A stretch of 64,000 nucleotides of DNA, from the NCBI RefSeq assembly GCF_016587415.1, contig NZ_BNJI01000002.1, positions 806,001 to 870,000 on the forward strand. The letters run 5' to 3'. The DNA is from Ktedonobacter sp. SOSP1-85. GTDB lineage: Bacteria > Chloroflexota > Ktedonobacteria > Ktedonobacterales > Ktedonobacteraceae. Every line of letters starts with the position of its first letter. Positions within the stretch are counted from its first letter, which is position 1. A model generated the notes under the pieces. That model searched no databases. It worked only from the letters and a program-made list of their open reading frames with translations, and was not told where the DNA came from. Shown in pieces: positions 34,897 through 43,256 of the stretch. The translations under genes and the position numbers were made by a program.

Positions 34897-35889
34897 TTAC
34901 AATGTGTCTGCATGAATGGCCTGTACGACCCGCTCAACGGGTTCGCGAGCTGGTCCACCTACAGACCGGAGGAGTTCTTCCAGCAGACGCCAATAATCCT
35001 TAGCATGTTCACTATATGGATCACTGATTACAACAACAGAGCGCCTGTTCGCCGCGTTAGTAAAAACAGCGCTCTGGCGCAAGTATGAATCAAAACAAGA
35101 AATACCTAATTCCTTTGAAAGGTCCCCTCGTAGGGTATCTATGATTTCCTGGTGACCTTTGTATTTTTGCACCTTTGTGAAAACGACACCTGCAATAACC
35201 AGGTTAGGATTAAGCGAATCGTCCTTCACCTGGTGAACCACCTGGAGCAAATCTCCCAATCCCTGGACAGATAACACCTCTGGAATCAGGGGTATGAAAA
35301 GGACCTGTGACGCACACAGTGCATTAACCGTCAAAACTCCAAGCGAAGGATTAGTGTCAATCAAGATGTAGTCATATTGACTGGCTACAGGAGCTAAAGC
35401 TCGTCGCAGAAGTACTGGCCAGGTGAGCTTGCCTCGTAGTTCTCCATCAGCGGCACTTGCACGCATATTGATAGGAATCAAATCTGGGCCATGCACAACC
35501 TCACCACGCGCTTGATTTGTCCCGGGATCAAAAAATGCAAGTGACTCCGAATCAATACACGTAGGGAGGATAATATCTTTTAACGCAACCTTACCTAGAA
35601 GTACATCATATAAAGTATGTTCTAGTGTGTTACGCTCATAGCCAAAAGTAAACGTTAAATGTCCCTGAGGATCACTATCTATTGCCAGAACACGAAAACC
35701 AAGTCGGGAAAGCATCACAGCTAGATTTGCCGTTGAGGTAGTCTTAGTAACTCCTCCCTTTTCGTTTACAGCAGCTAAAACAATTGCTTCCGTCTGCCTC
35801 TGATCATTCATACGTGCATCCTTCCCACTGCGTAAGCCAATCTCAAAACCAAAAGCCTTACCGACCTTTTTTCTCTTCTTCCTCGTCAT
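34897..35889 (-). CDS. parA: ParA-type partition ATPase
   Basis: A 331-residue Walker-type ATPase. I use ATG 35889 (MTRKKRKKVG), directly after GGAGGTGG. The deviant Walker A is KGGVTKTT at 44-51 (commonly KGGVGKTT), Walker A' DSDPQG, Walker B YILIDTNPSLG. The basic N-terminal tail (TRKKRKK) may bind DNA. It moves ParB-parS complexes over the nucleoid. No N-terminal helix-turn-helix of the large plasmid ParA type is present. A perfect palindrome lies about 85 bases upstream. Confidence 0.95.
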   Translation of the reverse strand: MTRKKRKKVGKAFGFEIGLRSGKDARMNDQRQTEAIVLAAVNEKGGVTKTTSTANLAVMLSRLGFRVLAIDSDPQGHLTFTFGYERNTLEHTLYDVLLGKVALKDIILPTCIDSESLAFFDPGTNQARGEVVHGPDLIPINMRASAADGELRGKLTWPVLLRRALAPVASQYDYILIDTNPSLGVLTVNALCASQVLFIPLIPEVLSVQGLGDLLQVVHQVKDDSLNPNLVIAGVVFTKVQKYKGHQEIIDTLRGDLSKELGISCFDSYLRQSAVFTNAANRRSVVVISDPYSEHAKDYWRLLEELLRSVGGPAREPVERVVQAIHADTL

Positions 35890-35972
35890 CTCCACCACCT
35901 CCAATTTTGTCAGTCCCATCATACCATTAGCCATTTTGACTTGCAATGCTTAAACCACTTTTTTAAAGCCAA

Positions 35973-36030
35973 TCCTAAAAAGTTGTTACACAATGGTTTC
36001 GCGAAACCATTGTGTAACAACTTTTTAGGA
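35973..36030. repeat. Perfect 58-bp palindrome upstream of parA (candidate parS)
   Basis: Bases 35973-36001 and 36002-36030 are exact reverse complements with no spacer. The core TGGTTTCGCGAAACCA (35994-36009) shares GTTTC...GAAAC half-sites with known chromosomal parS (TGTTTCACGTGAAACA), though the spacing differs. It stands in the gap between parA (-) and the 605-residue initiator-like gene (+), where a terminator would serve no gene end, and is the natural place for a centromere or parAB operator. Confidence 0.6.
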
Positions 36031-36567
36031 GGATTTTCCTCACTGCATAGCGAAATTACAAGTTCTTAGTAATTAAGAAGCAAATTGGAACAAGAAATAG
36101 TGGTTCAGTCAGTCGGTCAGTACTTTTCGCGTATATAGTAAACAATCTTAAAGACAAGATTTTCCTCAGGAAAAATGGTATTATATGATATAGAGAGACA
36201 AAACAATAACATCATTTTTCTGTTTTGCGCAACCTATGCGACCAGTAGCTTGAGCCAGCTTAACACTATCAAAATAAGTTACGCTTGTTTCTATTACATA
36301 TCATAACGGTATAATCTCAGTTGCTGATAGCTCTCCCTAACGATGCCTAGATAGTACTCCAATTGAAAAGCTAAAGGATTATCCAGAAAAAGAAAATAAT
36401 CTGGTAATCTTAAGAGTAAATATAACTGTTTCCATGTGTAGGATAAAAAGGAGCTTGATCCTATTTATTTTTTGAGCACTGAGGGGAGTGGCAACTAGAC
36501 CTCTCGTAAGATAGGTAAAGAACCAAATATATAGAAGATTTCTCCCTACTAGCGAAGGAGCTTTAAT
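36031..36567. other. A+T-rich region between parA and the first initiator-like gene
   Basis: A markedly A+T-rich gap with no gene. It contains a repeated GATTTTCCTCA (36032-36042 and 36158-36168), a CAGT/CGGT tandem near 36106-36120, a DnaA-box-like TTATCCAGA near 36379 (one mismatch to TTATCCACA), and the ribosome site GAAGGAG (36554-36560). Composition and neighbours fit part of a replication origin, but no orderly iteron series is seen here. Confidence 0.4.
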
Positions 36568-38385
36568 GTGATAACAGGTATGTGGACGATATGGGGCACC
36601 GATCCCGATACACATCAGGAAATCTGGTACTGGCATCCTCCTATCGTCCCGGTCGAAGAGGATGCTGAACAGCTACGCACTGATAAATGGGTTCCCGTTG
36701 ATCCAGAACAACAACACACCCTCTTTTTAACACTCCTTGGCCAGTTAGCCGAAATCCGCTATCTCAAAAAAGATGCAGATGATACTGTTGAAGCCTGGGT
36801 CCAGCAAGAAGATATGGTCTATGCCAGTACTACCCCGGTTGTTCTGGCCTTTTATCTGCCTGAGCATCTACGAGGCGCAACTGCTTCCTCCTCTATTTCG
36901 CCTTCTGTGGCAGATATCGCAGACGCCCCTTCAATGCCGCTACTGGTAGGCGACACCCTTGCGTCCGTCCAATTTGGAGAGGTTGCCCTGGTCGCCGATC
37001 CAAGCGCTGGTGGCTGGCATCCATATCGCCTCCAGTTTCTTGGCGAGGAGGGGCTAGCTATTCAGCAGCAAATGCTTCGAGAAATTACGCAGCTTGAGGT
37101 AGATGCTCGTACTAGTCGTAGCCACAAGCGCTTTAAGACACGCCTGCTCAAATCTTATCAGGTGGCCGTCCGCCAGGAACGCTATTTGAAATTACACCAG
37201 TTGGCGCAAAAACTTGCAGAGCTTTACTGGAAAAGCTATCAAGGCCTCTCACCTCGCACTTCAACGACATCTCTTATTCGAACATTGCCTGAGACCCCAT
37301 ATGTGGTCGGCAAGGGCACGATCATTCCTGCTCCTCAGCCAGTACAGGCTGTTCTCGCAGCTTATAGTAACGCCCAGGCTGGAGCAGAAGATTGGGATAC
37401 TATTAAAAGTGTCCCTACATTTGTCTACAACAAAGAAAATGGAACTACACATGTTGAGTTCCGTCCTAGCGATCCCAGTACTCAACTCGATAATGCGACT
37501 ATTCAGTCACTCTGGTCTCAGGTACGCCAGCTCTCTGACATCGATGGGGATGTGCTAATTGCGATGCTGGCCCAGGCTATTGCGGCACCTCACGATGAAA
37601 AAGACGGTGTATGGATTACGGGAAAACTTATCCTCGATTATCGGGGAATTTCACCCATTATGAAGCGTGAAAACGGGAAGCTACGGCGTGCAGGTCATCG
37701 TCAGGAGGATCTTGCAGATGTGGCAGCTTGCATGAGTCGTATGAGCAATACCTGGATACGTGTCGAACAGTGGATTGAGGATGATCGTGAGCATTCAGGG
37801 CGTAAATCGCGTTCAAAGAAAGAGCCAAAAACATATCTTTATACCCGTGAAAGCCGCTTAATTAATGTAACTGACATTATTCGTCAACATGAATTACAGC
37901 AGATTAACGGCAAACCTCCCATGGAACAACCACAAAATAGTATAGCAATTGCTTGGCGCTACCAGGTAGGTAGCTGGGTGGAACCATTTCTGCAAGGGGC
38001 GAACCGACAGGTTGCCTGGCTTTTACAACAGGTGCTCAGCTATGATCCTTATCACGAAACGTGGGAGAAACGCCTGGCACGCTACTTCACTTTCCACATG
38101 CGTATCAATTCGACCAAGGGAGGAGTCATCATTGAACGTGAGGTGGGAAAAATTATAGAGGAATTAAGCCTTCCAGTAAATCAACGTGATCCAGATCGAA
38201 CGCGTAAACGCTTCGAAAAAGCCATGGATCGCTTACAAGCTGATTTATTAGTATCAGAATGGATTTATGTATCGGATAATCCTCCTCTGCCTAAACGCAA
38301 GTGGTTACCAACATGGCTACAATATCGTATTAGGATAGCCGCGACCTCGGCACTCCAAAACCACTATTTGCCTGAGGCAAATTGA
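36568..38385 (+). CDS. Large initiator-like protein of the replicon module (605 aa)
   Basis: Starts at GTG 36568, seven bases after AAGGAG; an ATG four codons later is too far from it. No family is certain. The N-terminal 100 residues are acidic and Trp-rich; the centre has LLKSYQVAVRQERYLKLHQLAQKL; the C-terminal half (DYRGISPIMKRENGKLRRAGHRQEDLADVAACMSRM split by short loops, then WEKRLARYFTFHMRIN and REVGKIIEELSLP, RFEKAMDRLQADLLVSEW) looks like two winged-helix domains as in plasmid replication initiators. Position between parAB and an iteron array supports a replication role. Function remains inference. Confidence 0.5.
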   Translation: MITGMWTIWGTDPDTHQEIWYWHPPIVPVEEDAEQLRTDKWVPVDPEQQHTLFLTLLGQLAEIRYLKKDADDTVEAWVQQEDMVYASTTPVVLAFYLPEHLRGATASSSISPSVADIADAPSMPLLVGDTLASVQFGEVALVADPSAGGWHPYRLQFLGEEGLAIQQQMLREITQLEVDARTSRSHKRFKTRLLKSYQVAVRQERYLKLHQLAQKLAELYWKSYQGLSPRTSTTSLIRTLPETPYVVGKGTIIPAPQPVQAVLAAYSNAQAGAEDWDTIKSVPTFVYNKENGTTHVEFRPSDPSTQLDNATIQSLWSQVRQLSDIDGDVLIAMLAQAIAAPHDEKDGVWITGKLILDYRGISPIMKRENGKLRRAGHRQEDLADVAACMSRMSNTWIRVEQWIEDDREHSGRKSRSKKEPKTYLYTRESRLINVTDIIRQHELQQINGKPPMEQPQNSIAIAWRYQVGSWVEPFLQGANRQVAWLLQQVLSYDPYHETWEKRLARYFTFHMRINSTKGGVIIEREVGKIIEELSLPVNQRDPDRTRKRFEKAMDRLQADLLVSEWIYVSDNPPLPKRKWLPTWLQYRIRIAATSALQNHYLPEAN

Positions 38386-38489
38386 CCCCTAGATGTTGCA
38401 CTCTCTGCACAATTCGGTTTATTGTCAGGGAGTGCGACTATACTCCCAAACTTTTGAGTAAAGAAGTTTCCTTACAGTAAACGAGCCAG
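38386..38489. other. Gap with weak hairpin after the initiator-like gene
   Basis: GTTGCACTC near 38395 and GAGTGCGAC near 38428 form an imperfect stem that may terminate the upstream gene. Nothing else is evident before the TnpB element. Confidence 0.3.
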
Positions 38490-38503
38490 AAAGCCCCAGT
38501 CAT

Positions 38504-38695
38504 TTATGCCGGGGATGAATGGCTCTTCCTTGTTTGGGGTGTGGGTGGTGTAGGATGATATGTAGGATCGTACCACATGAGAAAAGCATCAACCGCACGT
38601 CGTACTAATTCGGCAACAGGGACACCCTCTTTCTCAGCTTGCTCATGCAATTTTTGGTGCTGCTTTTCATTGAGATAAATGTTTGTGCGTTTCAT
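38504..38695 (-). CDS. Ribbon-helix-helix (CopG-like) regulator inside the TnpB element
   Basis: A 63-residue protein from ATG 38695 (GAGGGGAAAG upstream). MKRTNIYLNEKQHQKLHEQAEKEG with VAELVRRAVDAFLMW is a complete ribbon-helix-helix DNA-binding fold; the tail is Pro/Ser-rich. It is divergent from tnpB, and a 9-bp inverted repeat overlaps the tnpB promoter between them. It therefore likely represses tnpB and itself. The gene's stop codon lies inside the left-end hairpin of the element, so the regulator is cargo of the element and not a host gene. An antitoxin role is possible but no toxin is present. Confidence 0.8.
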   Translation of the reverse strand: MKRTNIYLNEKQHQKLHEQAEKEGVPVAELVRRAVDAFLMWYDPTYHPTPPTPQTRKSHSSPA

Positions 38696-38706
38696 TCTTT
38701 CCCCTC

Positions 38707-38735
38707 TTGTATACATCGTAATTTTGATGTATACT
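38707..38735 (+). promoter_or_regulatory. tnpB promoter with overlapping palindromic operator
   Basis: TTGTAT (38707-38712), 17 bases, TATACT (38730-38735) make a good promoter reading toward tnpB. The inverted repeat GTATACATC (38709-38717) / GATGTATAC (38726-38734) covers both boxes, so a bound regulator would block the polymerase. Confidence 0.75.
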
Positions 38736-38768
38736 ATAACACAGCAAGGGGAAAGGAGCAAGGGCGTA

Positions 38769-39896
38769 ATGCTTATCTACGAATATAAGTGTGATGGCAC
38801 CCAAGCACAATACGCAGCTATTGATGAGGCTATTCGCATCGTGCAATTTATTCGTAATAAATGCTTGCGTCTTTGGATGGATGACCACGCAAACAAGAAT
38901 GATTTGCAATGTTATTGCGCTGTTCTTGCCAAAGAACACCCCTTTGTCTTTTCCCTCAATTCTCAGGCTCGTCAAGCCAGTGCGGATCGGGCATGGTCTG
39001 CCATTGCGCGCTTCTATGACAACTGCAAACAGAAGAAACCAGGGAAGAAGGGCTATCCTCGCTTTCAGCATGATAACCGCTCTGTGGAGTACAAACAAAC
39101 GGGCTGGAAGCTGGACCCTGATGGCAAGCATATCACCTTTACCGATGGCTGTGGCATTGGCAGGCTGCGTTTAATCGGGAGTCGTGATCTGGCAACTCGC
39201 CCCATTCCTGCTCTCATGCGTGTTCGTCTCATCCGGTGTGCAGACGGCTATTATGCCCAATTTTGTCTTCAGGCACAGCGAAGGAGAGAGCATACTCCCA
39301 CAGGCAAACAGGTCGGGATTGACGTTGGCTTAAAAGCGTTCTATACCGATTCTGAAGGGAATACCGTTGAGAACCCTCGCCATTATCGCAAGGCAGAAAA
39401 ACGCCTCAAACGCTTGCAACGTCGTCTCTCCCGCAAACAAAAGAAGAGTAAGAACCGTAAGAAAGCTCGTCAAGCGGTCGCCAAAGCCCATTTACAAGTC
39501 CAAAGGCAGCGTGAAGATTTTGCCAGAAAGCAGGCAAACACGCTCGTCTCGTCTCACGACCTGATTGCCTTTGAAGACGTGCAAATCCGCAACATGGTAC
39601 GCAACAGACACTTAGCCAAGAGCATACACGATGCCGGGTGGGGGCAATTTCTGGCCTGGGTCAAATACTATGCGGCAATGCATAATATCCCTGTTGCAGC
39701 TGTCCCGCCACACTACACCAGTCAGAACTGTTCAGCGTGTGGAACGCTGGTGAAGAAAAGCTTGAGTGTGCGAACTCACCTCTGCACAGGGTGCGGCGTC
39801 GTGTTGGATCGAGACCACAACGCCGCGATGAACATTTTGCAGAAGGCTCTCAGTACCGTAGGGCATACGGGAACCGATGCACCTTTGAGTGCATGA
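38769..39896 (+). CDS. tnpB: TnpB RNA-guided nuclease
   Basis: About 375 residues from ATG 38769 (MLIYEYKCDGTQAQ). The RuvC-like catalytic residues are visible: Asp in GKQVGIDVGLKAF, Glu in LIAFEDVQIRN and Asp in VLDRDHNAAMNIL; the zinc finger is CSACG...CTGCG. The N-terminal part has the usual QFIRNKCLRLW helix. TnpB cuts DNA guided by an omega-RNA made from the right end of the element. The frame is intact. It is divergent from a ribbon-helix-helix gene, an unusual partner. Confidence 0.93.
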   Translation: MLIYEYKCDGTQAQYAAIDEAIRIVQFIRNKCLRLWMDDHANKNDLQCYCAVLAKEHPFVFSLNSQARQASADRAWSAIARFYDNCKQKKPGKKGYPRFQHDNRSVEYKQTGWKLDPDGKHITFTDGCGIGRLRLIGSRDLATRPIPALMRVRLIRCADGYYAQFCLQAQRRREHTPTGKQVGIDVGLKAFYTDSEGNTVENPRHYRKAEKRLKRLQRRLSRKQKKSKNRKKARQAVAKAHLQVQRQREDFARKQANTLVSSHDLIAFEDVQIRNMVRNRHLAKSIHDAGWGQFLAWVKYYAAMHNIPVAAVPPHYTSQNCSACGTLVKKSLSVRTHLCTGCGVVLDRDHNAAMNILQKALSTVGHTGTDAPLSA

Positions 39897-39996
39897 AACG
39901 CTTCTGGACAGGAAAACCTCTACTGGCTCCCAGTGATGGGAGGAAGCAAGTTGCCTGGATGAAGGAAGAATCCCCTGGATTTATTCAGGGGAGTGT
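39800..39996 (+). ncRNA. Candidate omega-RNA region of TnpB
   Basis: By analogy with known TnpB elements the guide RNA covers the 3' end of tnpB and runs to the right end, so that the bases after the terminal hairpin (39972-39991) act as guide. The region is present and has the right hairpin; the RNA itself is inferred. Confidence 0.35.
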
Positions 39997-40000
39997 CAAT

Positions 40001-41076
40001 AACACAATAATCTGACACAAAAGTAGTCCATCATCCTCATCACCACATCTTTAATTTTAAAAACTTCGTCATCCACATTTGCGCATACCGCTACGTTATC
40101 ACGCGCGTAGCTAATTCCACTCCTATCCTGATGGCAAAAATCAACAGACAAAATACCGGGCTCGCTTGTCTGAAGAGCAGCAAAATCAGCCAATAACTGG
40201 TAAATTACACAGACCACTCATACCTATAGAGCTCGATTTTACTCGTTAAAACCTTCACTTATTGCCCAAATTGGCAGTTTACCAGAGCAAATAGAGATTT
40301 TACATTGCTTCGCTATAGAGATGAAGCATCAGTTTATACAAAATTTACTCTTACTTATCTTGTAAAGGCCTTATTATTGCAAAAAGATTGCGTGAATAGG
40401 CTACGTTATTAGGCGCGCTCTCGTATGTACGCATCTTTTCTTCTATCAAATAAGCACATGCACTGTTAGTTTTTCTACCCGCTACGTTATTCAGCGGGAT
40501 ATTTTTAGCGTTTTGGGGCTACGCTATTAGGCGCAAACCGCTATTTGAGTTCCTTGAAGGGGCTTTTAACCAAAATGGCTAAAGGTCTAGAGAGAGGGGG
40601 CTACGTTATCATGCGCAAACCGCTACGTTATTGTGCGTAATACAGAGATGTGAGTTGGCTCTAGAAGCCAATTCACCCAAAAAAATATAGGTGCGACAAT
40701 AAAAAGGTGTATTGAATTCTGCTCTAGAACCATTGATACTAAGAATACAGTTGTCACACAAAAGCGGAGTAGGGGAGGATACTTTGTTATGAAGCAAAGT
40801 GGATGGAGGATCTTAATGTTGTACAACTGGAGGAATTTTCCGAGGCAAAAAAAGTGCCAGTTATCCAGATCCTTTTGCCAACCACTGGAAAACTGGCCAA
40901 CACCCTAAACATATAACCAATACGAAAGTATCAGTTACATGCTTAGAATATGCCACAGCCTGCCCTTTGTCAAGTGAACGGGACTCATAGGGAGACCAGG
41001 GCAAGGTCGATGAAAGCGCATATCAGGCTCATCCCTCGGAAAATTCGCTGCAAAAAATTGCCAGGTGAGGGGATGT
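40001..41076. other. Gene-free A+T-rich region carrying the iterons
   Basis: More than 1 kb without a supported gene. Besides six iterons it contains a TTATCCAGA near 40861 (one mismatch to the DnaA box), A+T-rich stretches around 40300-40470 and 40670-40740, and the leader of the 693-residue gene (GTGAGGGG at 41065-41072). This is the best candidate for the replication origin or for control sites of the initiator gene. Confidence 0.55.
40088..40640. repeat. Six iterons, consensus GCTACGTTATYANGCGC
   Basis: Copies start (base G of GCTACG) at about 40090, 40400, 40481, 40519, 40600 and 40621: GCTACGTTATCACGCGC, GCTACGTTATTAGGCGC, GCTACGTTATTCAGCGG, GCTACGCTATTAGGCGC, GCTACGTTATCATGCGC, GCTACGTTATTGTGCGT. 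All are in one orientation. Three are followed or preceded by GCAAACCGC. The last two are 21 bp apart, two helical turns, as in cooperative initiator binding. They lie upstream of the 693-residue gene. Confidence 0.75.
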
Positions 41077-43146
41077 ATGTATATAGCGTCGAATGGACGA
41101 AAACGATATAGCCGGGAAATGCCAACAATAGAAGATGCAAGTAAGGATGTAGGTGTCGCAAGAGAATGTGTTCAACCTGCGACATTAGAGGCAATCGAGA
41201 AACTATTTCCATCTCCAATGAATGGTATAGAGTTCCTTGGATTAGTTCTGCGCTATGCAACAATTAAGCAGCTCACTTTACCTTCCTTCGCGCAGGAACA
41301 GAGCTTCGCCGTCATTACCGTCAAAAATATTCGTGTGTTGAGTAAGCTCATTGGCTGGAGCTACGATACAACACATAAATATGTGGCACTCTTTTGTGCG
41401 CTTGGCTTCTTCGTAAAGGGAAGAAGACAACGCCAGGTAGAGCTCTACTTCCCACTAGATAGCTATATTCCACCAGAATCACTTGCAGCGCTAGACAACC
41501 TTATTGCTGAGTATCGCCCTAAGGTGCGTCAGAGTGCCCAACAGGTGAAAACACGTTTTCTATTGTATTTTAGCTCGCCACAAACCTTCTTCGATAAGAT
41601 GGGAGTTCCCGGCGAGCTACAACCCATGCTGCAAGAAATTCGTCAACTTTTCCAACATGAAGGGGTAGACTCTAAAAAGCAACAGAATCTCCTTGTACAA
41701 ATTGCACACGTCTTTCAACGTGTGCTGCCGAGTAAACAATTCGAAACGGTAGACACAGCACAAAAAAGTCTTCCTACCTCAGCACATCCAATTCTGTCGT
41801 CCAGGCAAGCAGAGGACCAGTCCTCCGAGCAATTGTCGCTTAAGAGCAATGCAAGCACACTAAAAAATCGACCCTCTAAGTCAGAAAAGGTAGACCCTTC
41901 TTATAAGATTCCGCTCTCAGCGAGACCTGCATTGCCACAGAAAAAAAGTCGGCCCTCTACACCAGAGAATCTAATGATCGACTCCAAGCAACAGAGAGTA
42001 GACTCTTTTCCTTCATCCACTCAAAATGTAGTAGACTTTAAGCAACAAAGGGTAGACTCTTTCTCCATACCTATATCTGAGAAAGCAGACTTTTCTTTAC
42101 TAGAGGTAGACTCCTTGGAGGAGCAAGAGGAAGTCATGCCAAAAAGTCTCCCTTTGGGTGTAGACTTTTCACATATTCAGGAAAAAGAGGGCGACTTTTT
42201 AGCTGAGAAAGGTGACTTTTCCTCTTTGCATAGCACGCAAAAAGTCAACCCCCTTGATGAGAAGGGAGACTTTTCGCAGCATGAGTCGCCTGTTAGAGTC
42301 GACTTTCATCCGACAAGGGACGACTTTTCGCAAAAAGTCGCCTCCATTACCGAAAATCAGGTAGACTTAAACGACTTAAATAACGTTAACGTTAATAAAA
42401 TAATTACTAATAACTTAAATAACGTTAACGTTAAAAGTCTACAAACCTTAGCAGCGTTTCTGGGAACTATTCTGGGCGAGGATCGCTCCAAGTGGGGAAT
42501 TTATGTTGTTCACCTCAAGCAGCATTCACAACCGGAAGCCATCATAGCAGCCTTGATGAAGACTTTAAGTTGTAAGTTCCGTGATGGTTCGCTACATAAT
42601 CCGCCAGCTTTCTTCCTGGCACGTAGCAAAGAGTATCACGTTGCTATTCCAGATGATGTGCACCAACTCGTAGACCAGTATGCGTCCCTGTCATACGGTC
42701 AGTTGATTGAGGCACTCAAACAGCCAGCATCATCTTTAAAAGAAGGTCATAGCCAGGGTAACTATCAGGCAAGGGAGATTAAGTCTTCAGCGCTTCAGGT
42801 GCTAAAAGCGCCACCACTATATATTCAACTACAACCTGATCAGGCTCATATGTCTTTGCAGGATGCCACAGAACTCTATAAGCAACTTTGCAATGATCCA
42901 CGTATGGTTCTCTGTAAGAAGTTTATTCTGCCAGTGGATGTTGAGAAAACACGCTATGTTCTCTTGCTTGATGTTACTGTCTCTAATAAAGTACGCCAGA
43001 CATTTCTCTATTCCCAGCAAGAGTGGTATGAACGCAGCCAGAACATGCGTACCTGCCTCAGCCTCTTTGAGTCTTCAGAGGTGCTACAAAGGTCACAAAA
43101 TCGCTTTGCCGCTCTACGGGACCTACTAAAGAAAAAAACGCCGTAG
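41077..43146 (+). CDS. Putative replication initiator with repeat-bearing linker
   Basis: About 689 residues from ATG 41077 (a GTG at 41065 and an ATG at 41119 are in frame; the start is uncertain). Residues about 45-145 look like a winged helix (IRVLSKLIGWSYDTTHKYVALFCALGFFVKGRRQRQVELYF). Residues about 235-455 form a low-complexity linker with repeated VDF/VDS/GDF units; the last 230 residues form a folded domain (FLGTILGEDRSKWGIYVVHL, AIIAALMKTLSCKFRDG). The DNA of the linker carries many GACTTTT boxes in both orientations and two A+T-rich direct repeats, as if an origin were embedded in the gene. Iterons upstream and parAB nearby support an initiator role; no family match is claimed. Confidence 0.5.
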   Translation: MYIASNGRKRYSREMPTIEDASKDVGVARECVQPATLEAIEKLFPSPMNGIEFLGLVLRYATIKQLTLPSFAQEQSFAVITVKNIRVLSKLIGWSYDTTHKYVALFCALGFFVKGRRQRQVELYFPLDSYIPPESLAALDNLIAEYRPKVRQSAQQVKTRFLLYFSSPQTFFDKMGVPGELQPMLQEIRQLFQHEGVDSKKQQNLLVQIAHVFQRVLPSKQFETVDTAQKSLPTSAHPILSSRQAEDQSSEQLSLKSNASTLKNRPSKSEKVDPSYKIPLSARPALPQKKSRPSTPENLMIDSKQQRVDSFPSSTQNVVDFKQQRVDSFSIPISEKADFSLLEVDSLEEQEEVMPKSLPLGVDFSHIQEKEGDFLAEKGDFSSLHSTQKVNPLDEKGDFSQHESPVRVDFHPTRDDFSQKVASITENQVDLNDLNNVNVNKIITNNLNNVNVKSLQTLAAFLGTILGEDRSKWGIYVVHLKQHSQPEAIIAALMKTLSCKFRDGSLHNPPAFFLARSKEYHVAIPDDVHQLVDQYASLSYGQLIEALKQPASSLKEGHSQGNYQAREIKSSALQVLKAPPLYIQLQPDQAHMSLQDATELYKQLCNDPRMVLCKKFILPVDVEKTRYVLLLDVTVSNKVRQTFLYSQQEWYERSQNMRTCLSLFESSEVLQRSQNRFAALRDLLKKKTP
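41760..42440. repeat. GACTTTT boxes in both orientations plus two 22-bp A+T-rich direct repeats, inside the initiator-like gene
   Basis: Forward boxes of the type GTAGACTTTT/GGCGACTTTT/GGAGACTTTT are seen for example near 42032, 42088, 42160, 42192, 42213, 42268, 42299 and 42321; reverse boxes AAAAAGTC near 41764, 41945, 42142, 42240, 42333 and 42434. They end at two copies of ACTTAAATAACGTTAACGTTAA (42374-42395 and 42413-42434), 39 bp apart and easily melted. Because both orientations occur within one reading frame, the repeats are kept as DNA and not only as protein sequence. Confidence 0.65.
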
Positions 43147-43256
43147 TAAGCCTCTCAGCGCGAAAGCATGCAGGAAATGCTACTGTTTTCCCATGTGGCT
43201 TACACATTAAGCCATTTTACAGGGCTTCTTAGAGAATCCTCTCGTGAAATTGCTTA

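Larger units (their letters stand above)
38490..40000 (+). mobile_element. TnpB-only IS200/IS605-type element (IS1341-like)
   Basis: Both ends have a short hairpin of the same shape: GAAAGCCCC...GGGGATGAATGG (38489-38522) on the left and GAATCCCCTG...CAGGGGAGTGTCAA (39968-39999) on the right, both with an ATTTAT loop, like the terminal hairpins of IS200/IS605 elements. It carries tnpB and a divergent small regulator gene but no tnpA, so movement needs a TnpA from elsewhere. Exact cleavage sites cannot be fixed from one copy. Confidence 0.65.

Noticed and set aside
40088..40640. CRISPR array from the spaced GCTACGTTAT repeats
   Set aside because: Spacing is irregular (21 to over 300 bases), the repeats are degenerate and short, and no cas genes are near; iterons fit better.
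40609..40826. Short minus-strand frames in the iteron region
   Set aside because: No ribosome site, Cys/Ile-rich non-protein-like composition, and they overlap the iterons.
36379..40869. DnaA boxes (TTATCCAGA near 36379 and 40861)
   Set aside because: Only two copies, each with a mismatch and far apart; could be chance, so mentioned but not annotated as origin boxes.
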